DNA from: a virus
Reading direction: 5' to 3' (one strand)
IMG/VR virus record: IMGVR_UViG_3300034198_006947
Coordinates: 1 to 20,819 of that record
DNA length: 20,819 nt
Below, one piece after another: positions 1 to 8,132 of the stretch. Within the stretch, counting starts at the first letter, position 1; every line of letters begins with the position of its first letter. The notes beneath the pieces were generated by a model. It was not told where the DNA came from, made no database searches, and was given only the letters and a program-made list of their open reading frames with translations. The translations under genes and the position numbers were made by a program.

Positions 1-6
1 CAGCAT

Positions 7-20
7 GGTCGGGGTTTTTT
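7..20. terminator. Half of a possible bidirectional terminator (partial)
   Basis: The plus strand reads GGTCGGGG then six T; the minus strand therefore reads six A then CCCCGACC. This is the form of one arm of a symmetric terminator with its partner arm to the left of the window. It lies about 40 nt after the stop of the last gene, where the cluster's transcript would be expected to end. The stem itself is not visible. Confidence 0.4.
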
Positions 21-57
21 GCTTACCTGACTATGGTAGCACAGGCAGCAGGGTCTG

Positions 58-438
58 TCAAGCCCCCTCGGCAGGTTCCTCTGGTTTTGATTTGATGACA
101 ATATTTTCGTATTCAAATTCTCCCTCTGGAGAAATAACATAACAATGCCAGTAGTAGTCACTATCTGGTAGGTAATCAACTGCTGGGAACCATTCAGTGG
201 CATTCATTACCGCAGAATCAGTAGTCTCACATTTTACAATACGTTCGTTTGTATTTTTTATTTTCAGTAAAATATCTTCTGGTAAAAATTCTTCATAGTA
301 TGATAGAATTTCTTGTTTTTTGTCAGCATCAAACGATGAATACAATTCATTATAAAAATATATTAAAGCACAATTATTGCGTTCGGCATAATCAAATAGT
401 ATATCATAAACACTATAAGAATCGTAAATTTCTATCAT
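58..438 (-). CDS. Small acidic protein of unknown function (126 aa)
   Basis: I do not recognise this protein. It is acidic and rich in Glu, Asp and Tyr, with a probably helical first half (YDILFDYAERNN, DADKKQEILSYYEEF) and a beta-like second half (DYYWHCYVISPEGEFEYENI). It has no signal peptide, membrane segment or catalytic motif. The start overlaps the stop of the chaperone-type gene (ATGA), and AGGAG at 446-450 lies 7 nt upstream, the best Shine-Dalgarno in the window with that of the 515-residue collar gene. This supports a real, coupled gene. Its ending (EEPAEGA) resembles that of its neighbour (ASEGAEQ), which may be chance. From position it may be a second assembly accessory factor or a minor virion protein; this is a guess from context only. 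Confidence 0.65.
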   Translation of the reverse strand: MIEIYDSYSVYDILFDYAERNNCALIYFYNELYSSFDADKKQEILSYYEEFLPEDILLKIKNTNERIVKCETTDSAVMNATEWFPAVDYLPDSDYYWHCYVISPEGEFEYENIVIKSKPEEPAEGA

Positions 439-1343
439 TGCTCTGCTCCTTCTGACGCAGGAAGGACTCCAATTTTACCTTCCTCGATCAAACTAATAAG
501 TTGATCTAATTTACCAGAATTTGATACTCTTTCGTCAAACATAGAATCAAACTCATTCCTATTTGCTGTTGCCTTCATAGTTTGCATAAAGCTCTCAAAA
601 TACCATTGTTCAGTAACTTCTTTAACCATTAGGTATCTAACCATCTTTTCTTTAAATGTTGTCAAATAATGAGCAGCAAGAGGTAAAAATTGGTCTGGTG
701 TTTCTAGATACTCAACTCCTGGATTATTTTGTACAAATAACTTGGTGTACATGTTGGGATTGATTGGAAATTTAATCTCTTCTGGTATCATAGATGAGAC
801 ACTTTCTGGCAAATCTCGTAAAAAATTACGATATTTTTTCCACATTTCTTTGGTGTCATCATCAATAGTTGCGTCAGAAGCAAAGATCCAATCAGTTTCG
901 GATAGAAGAAAATTTCTGGCCAATCTAATTGTCAACCAGTTTACGTTAGAAGTTTCGGCATAAACATTTGCCAACTCATTCTGGAATTCTTCATTTTCAA
1001 TGGAATCTACTAAGAAAAAAGTATCCTTCAGAAAATTAAAAAGTTTACTAGCTTCATCATTATCCATCTTCTCCATTTCATAATCACGCCACTCATACTC
1101 ATTAGTTTGAAAATTTTTAACAAATTTTCTTCTTTGAGCATGATAGGTATTATTGTCATACCAAGTGAAAACAATTAATTTATCCTTGTCAGTATCCCAC
1201 AAAGGATACAGCATAGAAACTACATCACTTTTCCAAAAATTTTCAGGAATGTTTTTGTAAATTCCTTTGTAAAAAATTTGTTTTTGAACTACATTAAATT
1301 GTAGTATTAAATTTGGTAAATTGGAATTAACTACTATTCCCAT
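435..1343 (-). CDS. Putative tail fibre assembly chaperone-type protein (302 aa)
   Basis: The central segment, residues about 136-180, carries LARNFLLSETDW followed by MWKKYRNFLRDLPE. This matches the hallmark of phage tail assembly chaperone proteins (RN.LL..TDW ... W..YR..LRD.P, pfam Phage_tail_APC). In phages such proteins are commonly encoded directly after a fibre or adhesin gene and assist its folding or assembly, which fits the position here after three tip-like genes. The protein is longer than typical members, with an N-terminal part of about 130 residues (beta-rich, aromatic) and a C-terminal part of about 120 residues (charged, helical-looking) that I do not recognise. It has no signal peptide or membrane segment. 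A GGA lies 9 nt before the ATG, a weak ribosome binding site. The stop overlaps the next start (ATGA). The family call is fairly firm; the client protein is inferred. Confidence 0.65.
   Translation of the reverse strand: MGIVVNSNLPNLILQFNVVQKQIFYKGIYKNIPENFWKSDVVSMLYPLWDTDKDKLIVFTWYDNNTYHAQRRKFVKNFQTNEYEWRDYEMEKMDNDEASKLFNFLKDTFFLVDSIENEEFQNELANVYAETSNVNWLTIRLARNFLLSETDWIFASDATIDDDTKEMWKKYRNFLRDLPESVSSMIPEEIKFPINPNMYTKLFVQNNPGVEYLETPDQFLPLAAHYLTTFKEKMVRYLMVKEVTEQWYFESFMQTMKATANRNEFDSMFDERVSNSGKLDQLISLIEEGKIGVLPASEGAEQ
446..450 (-). promoter_or_regulatory. Ribosome binding site AGGAG of the 126-aa gene
   Basis: AGGAG lies 7 nt before the ATG at 436-438, within the final codons of the chaperone-type gene. 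It supports independent or re-initiating translation of the small downstream gene. Confidence 0.65.
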
Positions 1344-1374
1344 GATTAGAATTCCGTGTTATATCTGTATTAAG

Positions 1375-1381
1375 TATTTAG
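1375..1381 (-). promoter_or_regulatory. Possible internal late promoter CTAAATA
   Basis: On the minus strand CTAAATA overlaps the TAA stop of the 1261-residue gene, 31 nt before the start of the chaperone-type gene. The spacing resembles that of the TATAAATA promoter at the right end. The motif is like the late core but imperfect, and the region is A+T-rich, so chance is possible. It falls in the longest internal gap of the cluster (34 nt). Confidence 0.35.
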
Positions 1382-4300
1382 AATGCTTTTATTAAATGTT
1401 TAACCAAAACATATGGTTCCAACAACGGCACATCAACATCTGGACTAATTGAAGGAACAGGAACTAATGGCGTTGCTGAAGTTAAAGCAAAACTAACATC
1501 ATTAGATGCCATACCTGTAGTGTAAGTAGAGTTAGTGGGTCCAGCAACTTCATAAGTTAATTCATCAGCACTGGTGCTAATTCTTCCAGGTGTAGAAATG
1601 AATTGAAGTTCAGTAACTACTTTATTTTCAAAAATAAAATCACAAATACCATATTGATCTGTATCTCCAGCATTATCATTGGCACCAGAAGCAGCATTTC
1701 GATTTTGAACAATTTTAAATCGAACATTTGTGGTTTGTACAGTTGATGGTAAATCTATGCTATAGGTATACCATTGAGTATTTCCACTTGTTCCATCATA
1801 ATTCGTAGCAATATCCGTAAGCGATGGAATCGGAACAAGTGGTCCCAAATATTGAGATTGTGGAAAATTATTAGTGCTATCAGTACTATAAAATAGTTGT
1901 AGTTCTTCGCCACCACTTTCGGGTAAATTTCCTCCATTGATTCCATTTCCTCTTGCTACTTTAACACTAAACCTTTTCACATTGGTACAATCTTGTTCTG
2001 CTAATACAATAAAACGCACCAAATCAGTGCCCGCAAATTTAACATATTTTGTATATGGTGTACTTGGATTAGTAGTAGTATTTAAAGTTAATGATGTTAC
2101 TACTCCAGAAGCATTTATTGTTGCTGTTGCTGTAGTACCAGAACCAGCACCTCCTAAAAATCTAACAGTTGGAGCACTAGTATATCCAGATCCACCAGAA
2201 TTTAATGTAACTGAAGATACTTTATTACCAGAAACTACTGCAGTTGCTGTGGCAACAGTCGTTGGAGATCCTCCCTCAAAAACTATCGTAGGAACTTGAG
2301 TAGTTGGCAACACAAATCCAGTAGTAGATCCAGTCCCAGCTCCAGAAGAATATATTTCTACTCCATTGCTAGCAGATATAACAATATCACCAATTGTAGT
2401 ATTTGTTGTTCCACCAGCATATCCAGTAATAGTTCTGAATTGAATTCCAACATATCCATTAGAACCATTAGCAGTGCTATACGAACCGCTAGAAACTCCA
2501 GCGCCACCAGATCCAACCGTAGCACTTATAGTTTGTGCTCCAGTAGCAGCAACTTCGTCTCCATCTAAATCTACAGTAGTTACGATAGATTGTCCACCGC
2601 CACCACCACCTGAAGTCCAATAACTTTCATTTGTGGTATAAGATATTACTACTTTACCATTGCCCGTAGAATTATTTCCTGAAGATACCACAGAAAAATA
2701 ATCACTACGGTAACTAGTAAGACCTCTAGCTCCACCATATCCAGCGCCGTGGTCACCATTTCCACCACCACCACCGCCAGAACCGCCAGCAGCAGTAGAT
2801 TGAGCAGCAGTTCCTATGCCGCCACCACCGCCGCCACCGCCACCGCCAGTACAACCATAACTACCACCAGTAGCACCAGCACCAGAAAATAAATTCTCGG
2901 TAGTTCCTTGTGGAGTATCACCAAATTGTGTATTATTTGTTCCATTTGTTCCACATTCGCCTTCGCCAGCAGCGCCGCCACCACCACCGCCGCCAGCACC
3001 CGCAAGAGGAGTAGAACCAACTGTAATTACAGTAGCTGCACCACCGCCGCCGCCATCATTATTTAAGTATCCATCACCACCAAATCCACCATCACCAAAA
3101 GTACCATCGCCACGAGAAGTACCAGATCCAGCTGGTCCTGGATATACATTTAAACTCCAAGTTTTTGTTGCTAATTGACTAGAAACCATTGAAAGTTTCA
3201 CGTATTTACCAGCGCCACCGAGTCCAGTAGTACAACCACCAAAATTATTATCATAACCACCAACAGTAGAAGTCGTGAATCCACCAAAGTTACCACAAGT
3301 AGCACCCGCACCACCGTAAAGTTCAATTGTTACATTAGTAAGACCATACAAAGAATTTGATACTCCAAAAGTTGCGGTGCCATTGCTAGTATATTCAGTT
3401 GGTCCATATGTTGGTGTAGAATTAATAAAACTAAATGTACCAGCAGATCCAGCAGCAGATGGCGCAGTTCCTCCAGCACCACCCAAATTTGTTGGGGTAC
3501 TTGTAGTAGCAGCTTGGTAAATAGGACCATTACCACCGCCATTAGCATCTACTCCAACACTATAAGTAACAAATGTTGCCGATGCTGTTGCTAAACTACC
3601 ACCAATTGTTGCTGTTCCTCTATTTCCAGGAGATCCACCAGCTGCAGATGTTTGTGCTGCTCCGCCGCCGCCCCCGCCACTAGCAACAAAATTACCAATC
3701 GTAGAATTACCAACAACAACCGTGGTTGGTGTACCTGCATTTCCAGCAACATTATATGCTGCCCCAGAACCAGAACCAGCAGCAAATTGTATGTTTATAC
3801 TATCAATATTAGCAGGTATTGCAGTCGAATAATTCCCAGGAGTAGACCAACCAACAGTGGTTGTTGCATATATTGGTGTTCCAGAAGTTGTAACTTGTCT
3901 TCCACCAATCACAGATGACGAAATAAATTTTAAAAATATAGAAGCAGGTGTGAATGTTACCAACTCATATGTTCCAGATCCGATGCCTCCAGATGCCCAA
4001 TAATATCCAGGTTCTTTAATAGTTCCAGTTCCACTATCACCACCACTAAAATTAAAAAGATCATACGATGCTATAGTATTATCAGACAGTGCTTTTTTAA
4101 ACAATGCATGTTTATGAGTATATGATAATCCACCCGCAGGAAAAAATGAATTAAGTTTTCCAGTTGATGCTCGATATCCTCTTAAATAATTATCACCAGT
4201 ATATTTTCTAGAATACGCAGCATCCTTCGAAGCTTCACAATGCAACAAATAATGAGAATGATTCGGTGGACCTTGTAATTTTTTCTCGTCCATCGTAACT

Positions 4301-5163
4301 TTAATTACTTGAGACCCAATAATAGTGGCGCTAATACTGTCTTTAACATTTGTATAACCAGTAGTTGTTACATTACCCAAAGAAAATTGTTGTTTTTGAG
4401 CATTTTTATCAAGATACCATTTCCCATCAATACCATCAACACCAACTTGTAGTGAAGAATTACCAATTGTTGGTGTACCAACTCCATAGACTGGACCATT
4501 ACCAACTATTTTTTTTGCTAATAAATCAGGAACATTGAAAGTTCCCATTTTTGTTTCTGGCCAAATAGAAAAAACATTTGTTGTTGTTACAGGAAGAATA
4601 GAACCATTAAGAAATCTACTAACCTGAGCAGCAGCACCAACACCACCAGATCCAGTTATTGTAATTGATGGCGCAGTTACATATCCAGAACCATATGATT
4701 GAATATCAATTCCAATTATTTTTCCAGCACTAATAATTGGAGTTCCTATTGCTCTAACTGATCCTATCCCAGCTGGCGGTGCAGAGAATGTTACAGTGGT
4801 TGTAGTTGGGTATCCACTTCCTTGTGATGTAATAGTAATACCATTATCAGCAGTTCCGCCATATTCATTTCCAATGATAGAATACAACGCTGGGTAATCT
4901 TTAATATTATATTCGGCGCCATCACAATATAGATATCCTCTATACTGAAATTCTGGGTTTATTTCTGTTATAGCATTTCCAGAAATATTTTCGTATGCGG
5001 TTGTACCGTTTGATGGAATATTAGTTGGTATTTTGGTATGCTCAAAAGAATTTTGATCAGATTTCAATACTTCAATAATAGTACCAATTTCTAAAGTATC
5101 AGATGTTTTATCAGAGTAAAACCCAACACGATTATTTCTGTAACTAGGATTAGTATCTACCAT
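1378..5163 (-). CDS. Large collar/glycine-rich adhesin-like tail protein (1261 aa)
   Basis: This is probably a host-recognition adhesin at a fibre tip. The order is: a collar domain, residues about 25-225 (EIGTIIEV, YRGYLYCDGAEYNIKDYPAL, NEYGG, then after an inserted segment GTFNVPDLLAKK); HxH motifs NHSHYLLHC (about 300) and THKHALF (about 347); a glycine-rich region, about 451-917, with several GGGGGG runs and beta-strand segments such as NVTIELYGGAG, WSLNVYPG and GKVVISYT; a GSGY beta repeat (about 988); a jelly-roll-like domain, about 1038-1180 (KVARGNG, GGEELQLFYSTD, YGICDFIFE), like reelin or sialidase-associated repeats; and the ending YVLVKHLIKAF, shared in pattern with the two genes before it. 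The polyglycine layout recalls T-even gp38 adhesins and the phage glycine-rich domain family. It starts 7 nt after the preceding stop without a clear Shine-Dalgarno, which suggests coupling. Function is inferred from domains. Confidence 0.82.
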   Translation of the reverse strand: MVDTNPSYRNNRVGFYSDKTSDTLEIGTIIEVLKSDQNSFEHTKIPTNIPSNGTTAYENISGNAITEINPEFQYRGYLYCDGAEYNIKDYPALYSIIGNEYGGTADNGITITSQGSGYPTTTTVTFSAPPAGIGSVRAIGTPIISAGKIIGIDIQSYGSGYVTAPSITITGSGGVGAAAQVSRFLNGSILPVTTTNVFSIWPETKMGTFNVPDLLAKKIVGNGPVYGVGTPTIGNSSLQVGVDGIDGKWYLDKNAQKQQFSLGNVTTTGYTNVKDSISATIIGSQVIKVTMDEKKLQGPPNHSHYLLHCEASKDAAYSRKYTGDNYLRGYRASTGKLNSFFPAGGLSYTHKHALFKKALSDNTIASYDLFNFSGGDSGTGTIKEPGYYWASGGIGSGTYELVTFTPASIFLKFISSSVIGGRQVTTSGTPIYATTTVGWSTPGNYSTAIPANIDSINIQFAAGSGSGAAYNVAGNAGTPTTVVVGNSTIGNFVASGGGGGGAAQTSAAGGSPGNRGTATIGGSLATASATFVTYSVGVDANGGGNGPIYQAATTSTPTNLGGAGGTAPSAAGSAGTFSFINSTPTYGPTEYTSNGTATFGVSNSLYGLTNVTIELYGGAGATCGNFGGFTTSTVGGYDNNFGGCTTGLGGAGKYVKLSMVSSQLATKTWSLNVYPGPAGSGTSRGDGTFGDGGFGGDGYLNNDGGGGGAATVITVGSTPLAGAGGGGGGGAAGEGECGTNGTNNTQFGDTPQGTTENLFSGAGATGGSYGCTGGGGGGGGGGIGTAAQSTAAGGSGGGGGGNGDHGAGYGGARGLTSYRSDYFSVVSSGNNSTGNGKVVISYTTNESYWTSGGGGGGQSIVTTVDLDGDEVAATGAQTISATVGSGGAGVSSGSYSTANGSNGYVGIQFRTITGYAGGTTNTTIGDIVISASNGVEIYSSGAGTGSTTGFVLPTTQVPTIVFEGGSPTTVATATAVVSGNKVSSVTLNSGGSGYTSAPTVRFLGGAGSGTTATATINASGVVTSLTLNTTTNPSTPYTKYVKFAGTDLVRFIVLAEQDCTNVKRFSVKVARGNGINGGNLPESGGEELQLFYSTDSTNNFPQSQYLGPLVPIPSLTDIATNYDGTSGNTQWYTYSIDLPSTVQTTNVRFKIVQNRNAASGANDNAGDTDQYGICDFIFENKVVTELQFISTPGRISTSADELTYEVAGPTNSTYTTGMASNDVSFALTSATPLVPVPSISPDVDVPLLEPYVLVKHLIKAF
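2410..3815 (-). repeat. Polyglycine-rich adhesin region within the 1261-aa protein
   Basis: Residues about 451-917 contain repeated Gly-Gly tracts, the longest a run of ten Gly near 2820-2850, separated by short beta-strand segments. Many Gly codons here are GGT and GGC, making local G+C peaks in an A+T-rich gene. The pattern suggests packed polyglycine helices on a beta scaffold, as in T-even gp38 adhesins. It contains four Cys (in ATCGNF, GGCTT, GECGTN and YGCTGG). Confidence 0.7.
4660..4830 (-). repeat. GSGY beta-repeat pair inserted in the collar domain
   Basis: Two related units, GSGYPTTTTVTF and GSGYVTAPSITITG, separated by a spacer of about 30 residues, sit between the NEYGG and FNVPDL parts of the collar domain. 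A third unit (GSGYTSAPTVRFLGG) lies at about 2090-2205 in the same gene. Confidence 0.7.
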
Positions 5164-5170
5164 AAGAATT

Positions 5171-6583
5171 CTATATTTTAATTAAATATTCCATAATAAT
5201 GTATGGGGAAGACACCGCATCCAATGAATGTGCAGTATCTGGAGTAAGTGTCAGTTGAGTATTAAGAGCATCTGGTTCCAATAAAAAAGGAGACGTTTTT
5301 ACTTTATATGTATGTGTTCCTATATTTAATTGAATTTTGTGATTATGTATCGTTGGGTCTCCATCTTCTTGCACTAATTCATCAACTTCCGTAAAAACAT
5401 TAGTAATTTGTGGATATGCTTGAGCAGTAGTTGACGCATTATTGCTATTAATTGGCACAACATCAGCTAGAGATACATTTTTCCAATCTATAGGAACTCC
5501 AGCAGCACCAGCAATATATGTAGCTGGTGCATCTTGCCTGGTAGAAGCAGTGTCATATGGACCATTTGATTCTTGGTTACAGAAGAAAAATAGTTGTTTA
5601 ACATCATCTAGTCTAGACGCAGGAATTCCAGAAGATCCAATAGCATATAAAGACTGTCCCAAATTATATCTAACGGGAGATGGAAGCAAACAATTATATC
5701 TCAATTCATTTAAAGTACCACCAGTATAACATATATTATAGTAAATAAATTCACCTGTTCCACCAAGAGCACCACCAAGAACACTATCATCAACGACTGG
5801 TCCACCTAGAGCAGCAGCTGCTGCTTGACTAGCTATAGCCCAACAAGGTGGTTGATTACTTCCTGGTGGAGTAGAAGAATTAATCCTAGTATTATTTAAC
5901 CAATCAGTAAGACTAATGGTGCTTGCTGTTCTATAGGAACACGATCCAGCAGTAACATCCAATCCTGTTGCGGGAGTATTACTAGATTTAATTCTACATC
6001 TATTTGTAGTACTAAAATGCATATGGGGATGAACTGCTGTATTATCTACAGATTCAGGATCAGTATATCCCAAATTATTTGTTCCTTTTATCCAAGAAGG
6101 TTTCCCTTTTAATGCTATTTCTTGTGAAGGAATACTAAATTTACCAGTATAAGTAACAGCAATAGTTGAACCAACTGTTGATGTTGCTTCAATTCCCATT
6201 CCAGATCTTCTTTTTTCTACGCCACTTTTATTAACTACACTAATTCCATTATATGTACCAGCATCGGATCCAGGAACTGGTCTAATATATTTTGATCCTA
6301 AATCAGGAACAACAAATTCTTCATCAGTCAGAGAAGTTAATGGATCACCAGCTAAATTTCTTCTCAAAAAAATACAATTATTTCCAGTGCCAATTATTTC
6401 TGCTAGTTGTGGATATACTGATGCATTATATTTGGAACCATCACATTTTAAATATCCACTAGGAAGTTTTCTTTTGTTTTCTTCGCTTACTGGATTTAAA
6501 TTGTCCAATTCAATCGGCCAACAAATTATTGTTCCACTTATAGAACCAGTTTTACTTCTTTCTTTTGCGTAAAATGATGCCAT
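5171..6583 (-). CDS. Tail collar domain protein, fibre-tip-like (470 aa)
   Basis: This is a second collar-family protein. The collar domain covers residues about 17-100: SGTIICWP, then LPSGYLKCDGSKYNASVYPQ, AEIIG and EFVVPDLGSKYIRP. HxH motifs occur at VHPHMHF (about residue 188) and IHNHK in the C-terminal part, consistent with metal binding along a trimer axis as in T4 short-fibre and long-fibre tips. The C-terminal ending YIIMEYLIKI matches the pattern of the preceding and following genes, so the three look like diverged paralogues. The ATG shares its A with the preceding TAA stop (TAATG), with a weak GAG at 6591-6593, so translation is probably coupled to the upstream gene. The middle part (about 200-400) has no motif I recognise and probably holds the variable receptor-binding surface. 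Confidence 0.82.
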   Translation of the reverse strand: MASFYAKERSKTGSISGTIICWPIELDNLNPVSEENKRKLPSGYLKCDGSKYNASVYPQLAEIIGTGNNCIFLRRNLAGDPLTSLTDEEFVVPDLGSKYIRPVPGSDAGTYNGISVVNKSGVEKRRSGMGIEATSTVGSTIAVTYTGKFSIPSQEIALKGKPSWIKGTNNLGYTDPESVDNTAVHPHMHFSTTNRCRIKSSNTPATGLDVTAGSCSYRTASTISLTDWLNNTRINSSTPPGSNQPPCWAIASQAAAAALGGPVVDDSVLGGALGGTGEFIYYNICYTGGTLNELRYNCLLPSPVRYNLGQSLYAIGSSGIPASRLDDVKQLFFFCNQESNGPYDTASTRQDAPATYIAGAAGVPIDWKNVSLADVVPINSNNASTTAQAYPQITNVFTEVDELVQEDGDPTIHNHKIQLNIGTHTYKVKTSPFLLEPDALNTQLTLTPDTAHSLDAVSSPYIIMEYLIKI

Positions 6584-8130
6584 TAGTATGCTCGTATTAT
6601 GTAAGTTATACTAAGAGATGGTGCTTGTATATCCGCAATAATATTTAGTGCGTCATTGATATTTTCTGGCACAACATCACCTATACTGATATTGGTAACG
6701 GGATGAGTTGCGGGTCCAGTTAAAGAACCTTTAGACATACCAACTTCAAAACTAGCATGATTGTGCCCAGTAAATACAGCACCATCTGGGTCTTGACCCG
6801 CCGCCAAAGTATTTAGTGTCGTTGGATATGTTCCATTCCTAAAAGTTACTGTTTCTACGGAAGTAGTTACATTTGCCGTTGATTGTGAAAGTTCTATTTC
6901 ATAAACATAATTTGCGGTAGAAGTTCCACTAATCCTATTAATTCCCAAAACTTGAGTTCCTGGGGCAATACTAGCACTGTATACCCACATATATGGTCTA
7001 ATATCATTAAAATATGTTCCAATATTTGCTCCAGCTGCTAAATTAAATTTAGTTGCTCCTGCTGGAATACTTACAGTATATGTTTTAACAGGAACTAGTT
7101 CTGGATCATCAACCAATCCAGTTGAGGAATTGGTAAAACCAGTGTTAATTCCGAAGAAATTTCTTCTATTTGCATATTGTCCAGGTCTAGGGAACATACC
7201 ACTCCAAGCATCCATCTGGTGTGTTTTTACTGGCGCAGACGAAAAAGAAGTAGTATATGTTCCACCAGCAACATCACTATTCAATGAGGTTGGCCACACA
7301 GTAGCAGGAACTTTGGTGTAATCTTTATTAGCGGCACTATCAAATGATCTAAAAATATCAGTGGTAACTAGTGTATGTTCTCTAGTTTCATCAGCAAAGT
7401 AAGTCATAAAAGCAGATCCATTTTGCCAAGTAGCTGCTCTAGCAATATCTCTAAGTTGACACTCAATATTATTACCAGAATATTGAGGGCAAACTGTTCC
7501 ATTAACACTACCACTTTGCTGAACTGCCATCGGTTCAAAAATCATCGGTCCACTTGATTCAGCAACGGCTTGTGAATATGTACCTGGATGAGAATGCCCA
7601 GGCATATGATTGATACCAAGTTTTCTGTTTGCTGTATAAATGGTAGTGTTAAAATCTGGATCAGTGATAGTAATATTTGTCATTTTTCCAGTAAATATTA
7701 AAGTACTATCTACCGTAAAATTAATATCAGCATTGGCAGAAATCAATGTTTGTATTGGAGTTGTAAGTCCATAATTTAAAACTTTAGTACCCAATACTGT
7801 AGAAGCATCGGATTGTCCATACTGATATCTTTGATCAGTTAACATATATGGTTCTAAATCCATGGGGCATTTTCCAGTCATATTAGGAACCGTAAAAGTT
7901 CCATTATAGTCTGGAAATACCCCAGAAAAATTAGTACCACCATAAGTATCGCCAAGAACAGATGCTAGTAAAGGAAATCTACTAGCATTATAACTAGTTC
8001 CATTACATAAAATCCATCCTTTCGGAACATTAGAAACCAAAAATCCATCATTTCCATTGCCACACCAAGGCATGATTGTGCCAATTTTGGCAATCTTCAT
8101 GGATTTTAGACGATTGTAACTTACCGACAT
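6583..8130 (-). CDS. Tail collar domain protein, fibre-tip-like (515 aa)
   Basis: This is a phage tail-collar-family protein, likely a trimeric short-fibre or tip protein for host binding. The collar domain spans residues about 17-87: GTIMPW, VPKGWILCNGTSYNASRFPL, DTYGG and FTVPNMTGK follow the family pattern (pfam Phage Tail Collar). HxH motifs appear at GHSHPG (about residue 176) and GHNHASFE (about 455). In T4 gp12 and gp37, such motifs bind metal along the trimer axis. The C-terminus ends SLSITYIIRAY, close to the endings of the next two genes. I chose the ATG at 8130 over the in-frame TTG at 8154 because GGAG (8139-8142) lies 8 nt upstream, the ATG falls 2 nt after the upstream stop, and the 8-residue extension contributes nothing family-like. 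The stop overlaps the next start (TAATG). The receptor is unknown. Confidence 0.85.
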   Translation of the reverse strand: MSVSYNRLKSMKIAKIGTIMPWCGNGNDGFLVSNVPKGWILCNGTSYNASRFPLLASVLGDTYGGTNFSGVFPDYNGTFTVPNMTGKCPMDLEPYMLTDQRYQYGQSDASTVLGTKVLNYGLTTPIQTLISANADINFTVDSTLIFTGKMTNITITDPDFNTTIYTANRKLGINHMPGHSHPGTYSQAVAESSGPMIFEPMAVQQSGSVNGTVCPQYSGNNIECQLRDIARAATWQNGSAFMTYFADETREHTLVTTDIFRSFDSAANKDYTKVPATVWPTSLNSDVAGGTYTTSFSSAPVKTHQMDAWSGMFPRPGQYANRRNFFGINTGFTNSSTGLVDDPELVPVKTYTVSIPAGATKFNLAAGANIGTYFNDIRPYMWVYSASIAPGTQVLGINRISGTSTANYVYEIELSQSTANVTTSVETVTFRNGTYPTTLNTLAAGQDPDGAVFTGHNHASFEVGMSKGSLTGPATHPVTNISIGDVVPENINDALNIIADIQAPSLSITYIIRAY

Positions 8131-8132
8131 TT

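Noticed and set aside
21-57. Possible small RNA or tRNA fragment between the last stop and the left edge
   Set aside because: No cloverleaf or stable hairpin could be built by eye. Only the half-terminator nearby is notable.
2813-3020. Short minus-strand frames rich in Leu/Val within the glycine-rich region
   Set aside because: They are frame-shifted readings of the GGN codon runs and resemble membrane segments only by composition.
2296-3918. Open plus-strand frames opposite the 1261-aa gene (for example 2296-2568 and 3652-3918)
   Set aside because: Their Ser/Thr/Arg/Asn-rich low-complexity products are the antisense reading of Gly/Thr/Ala codons. They have no domain features, and the sense frame carries clear domains.
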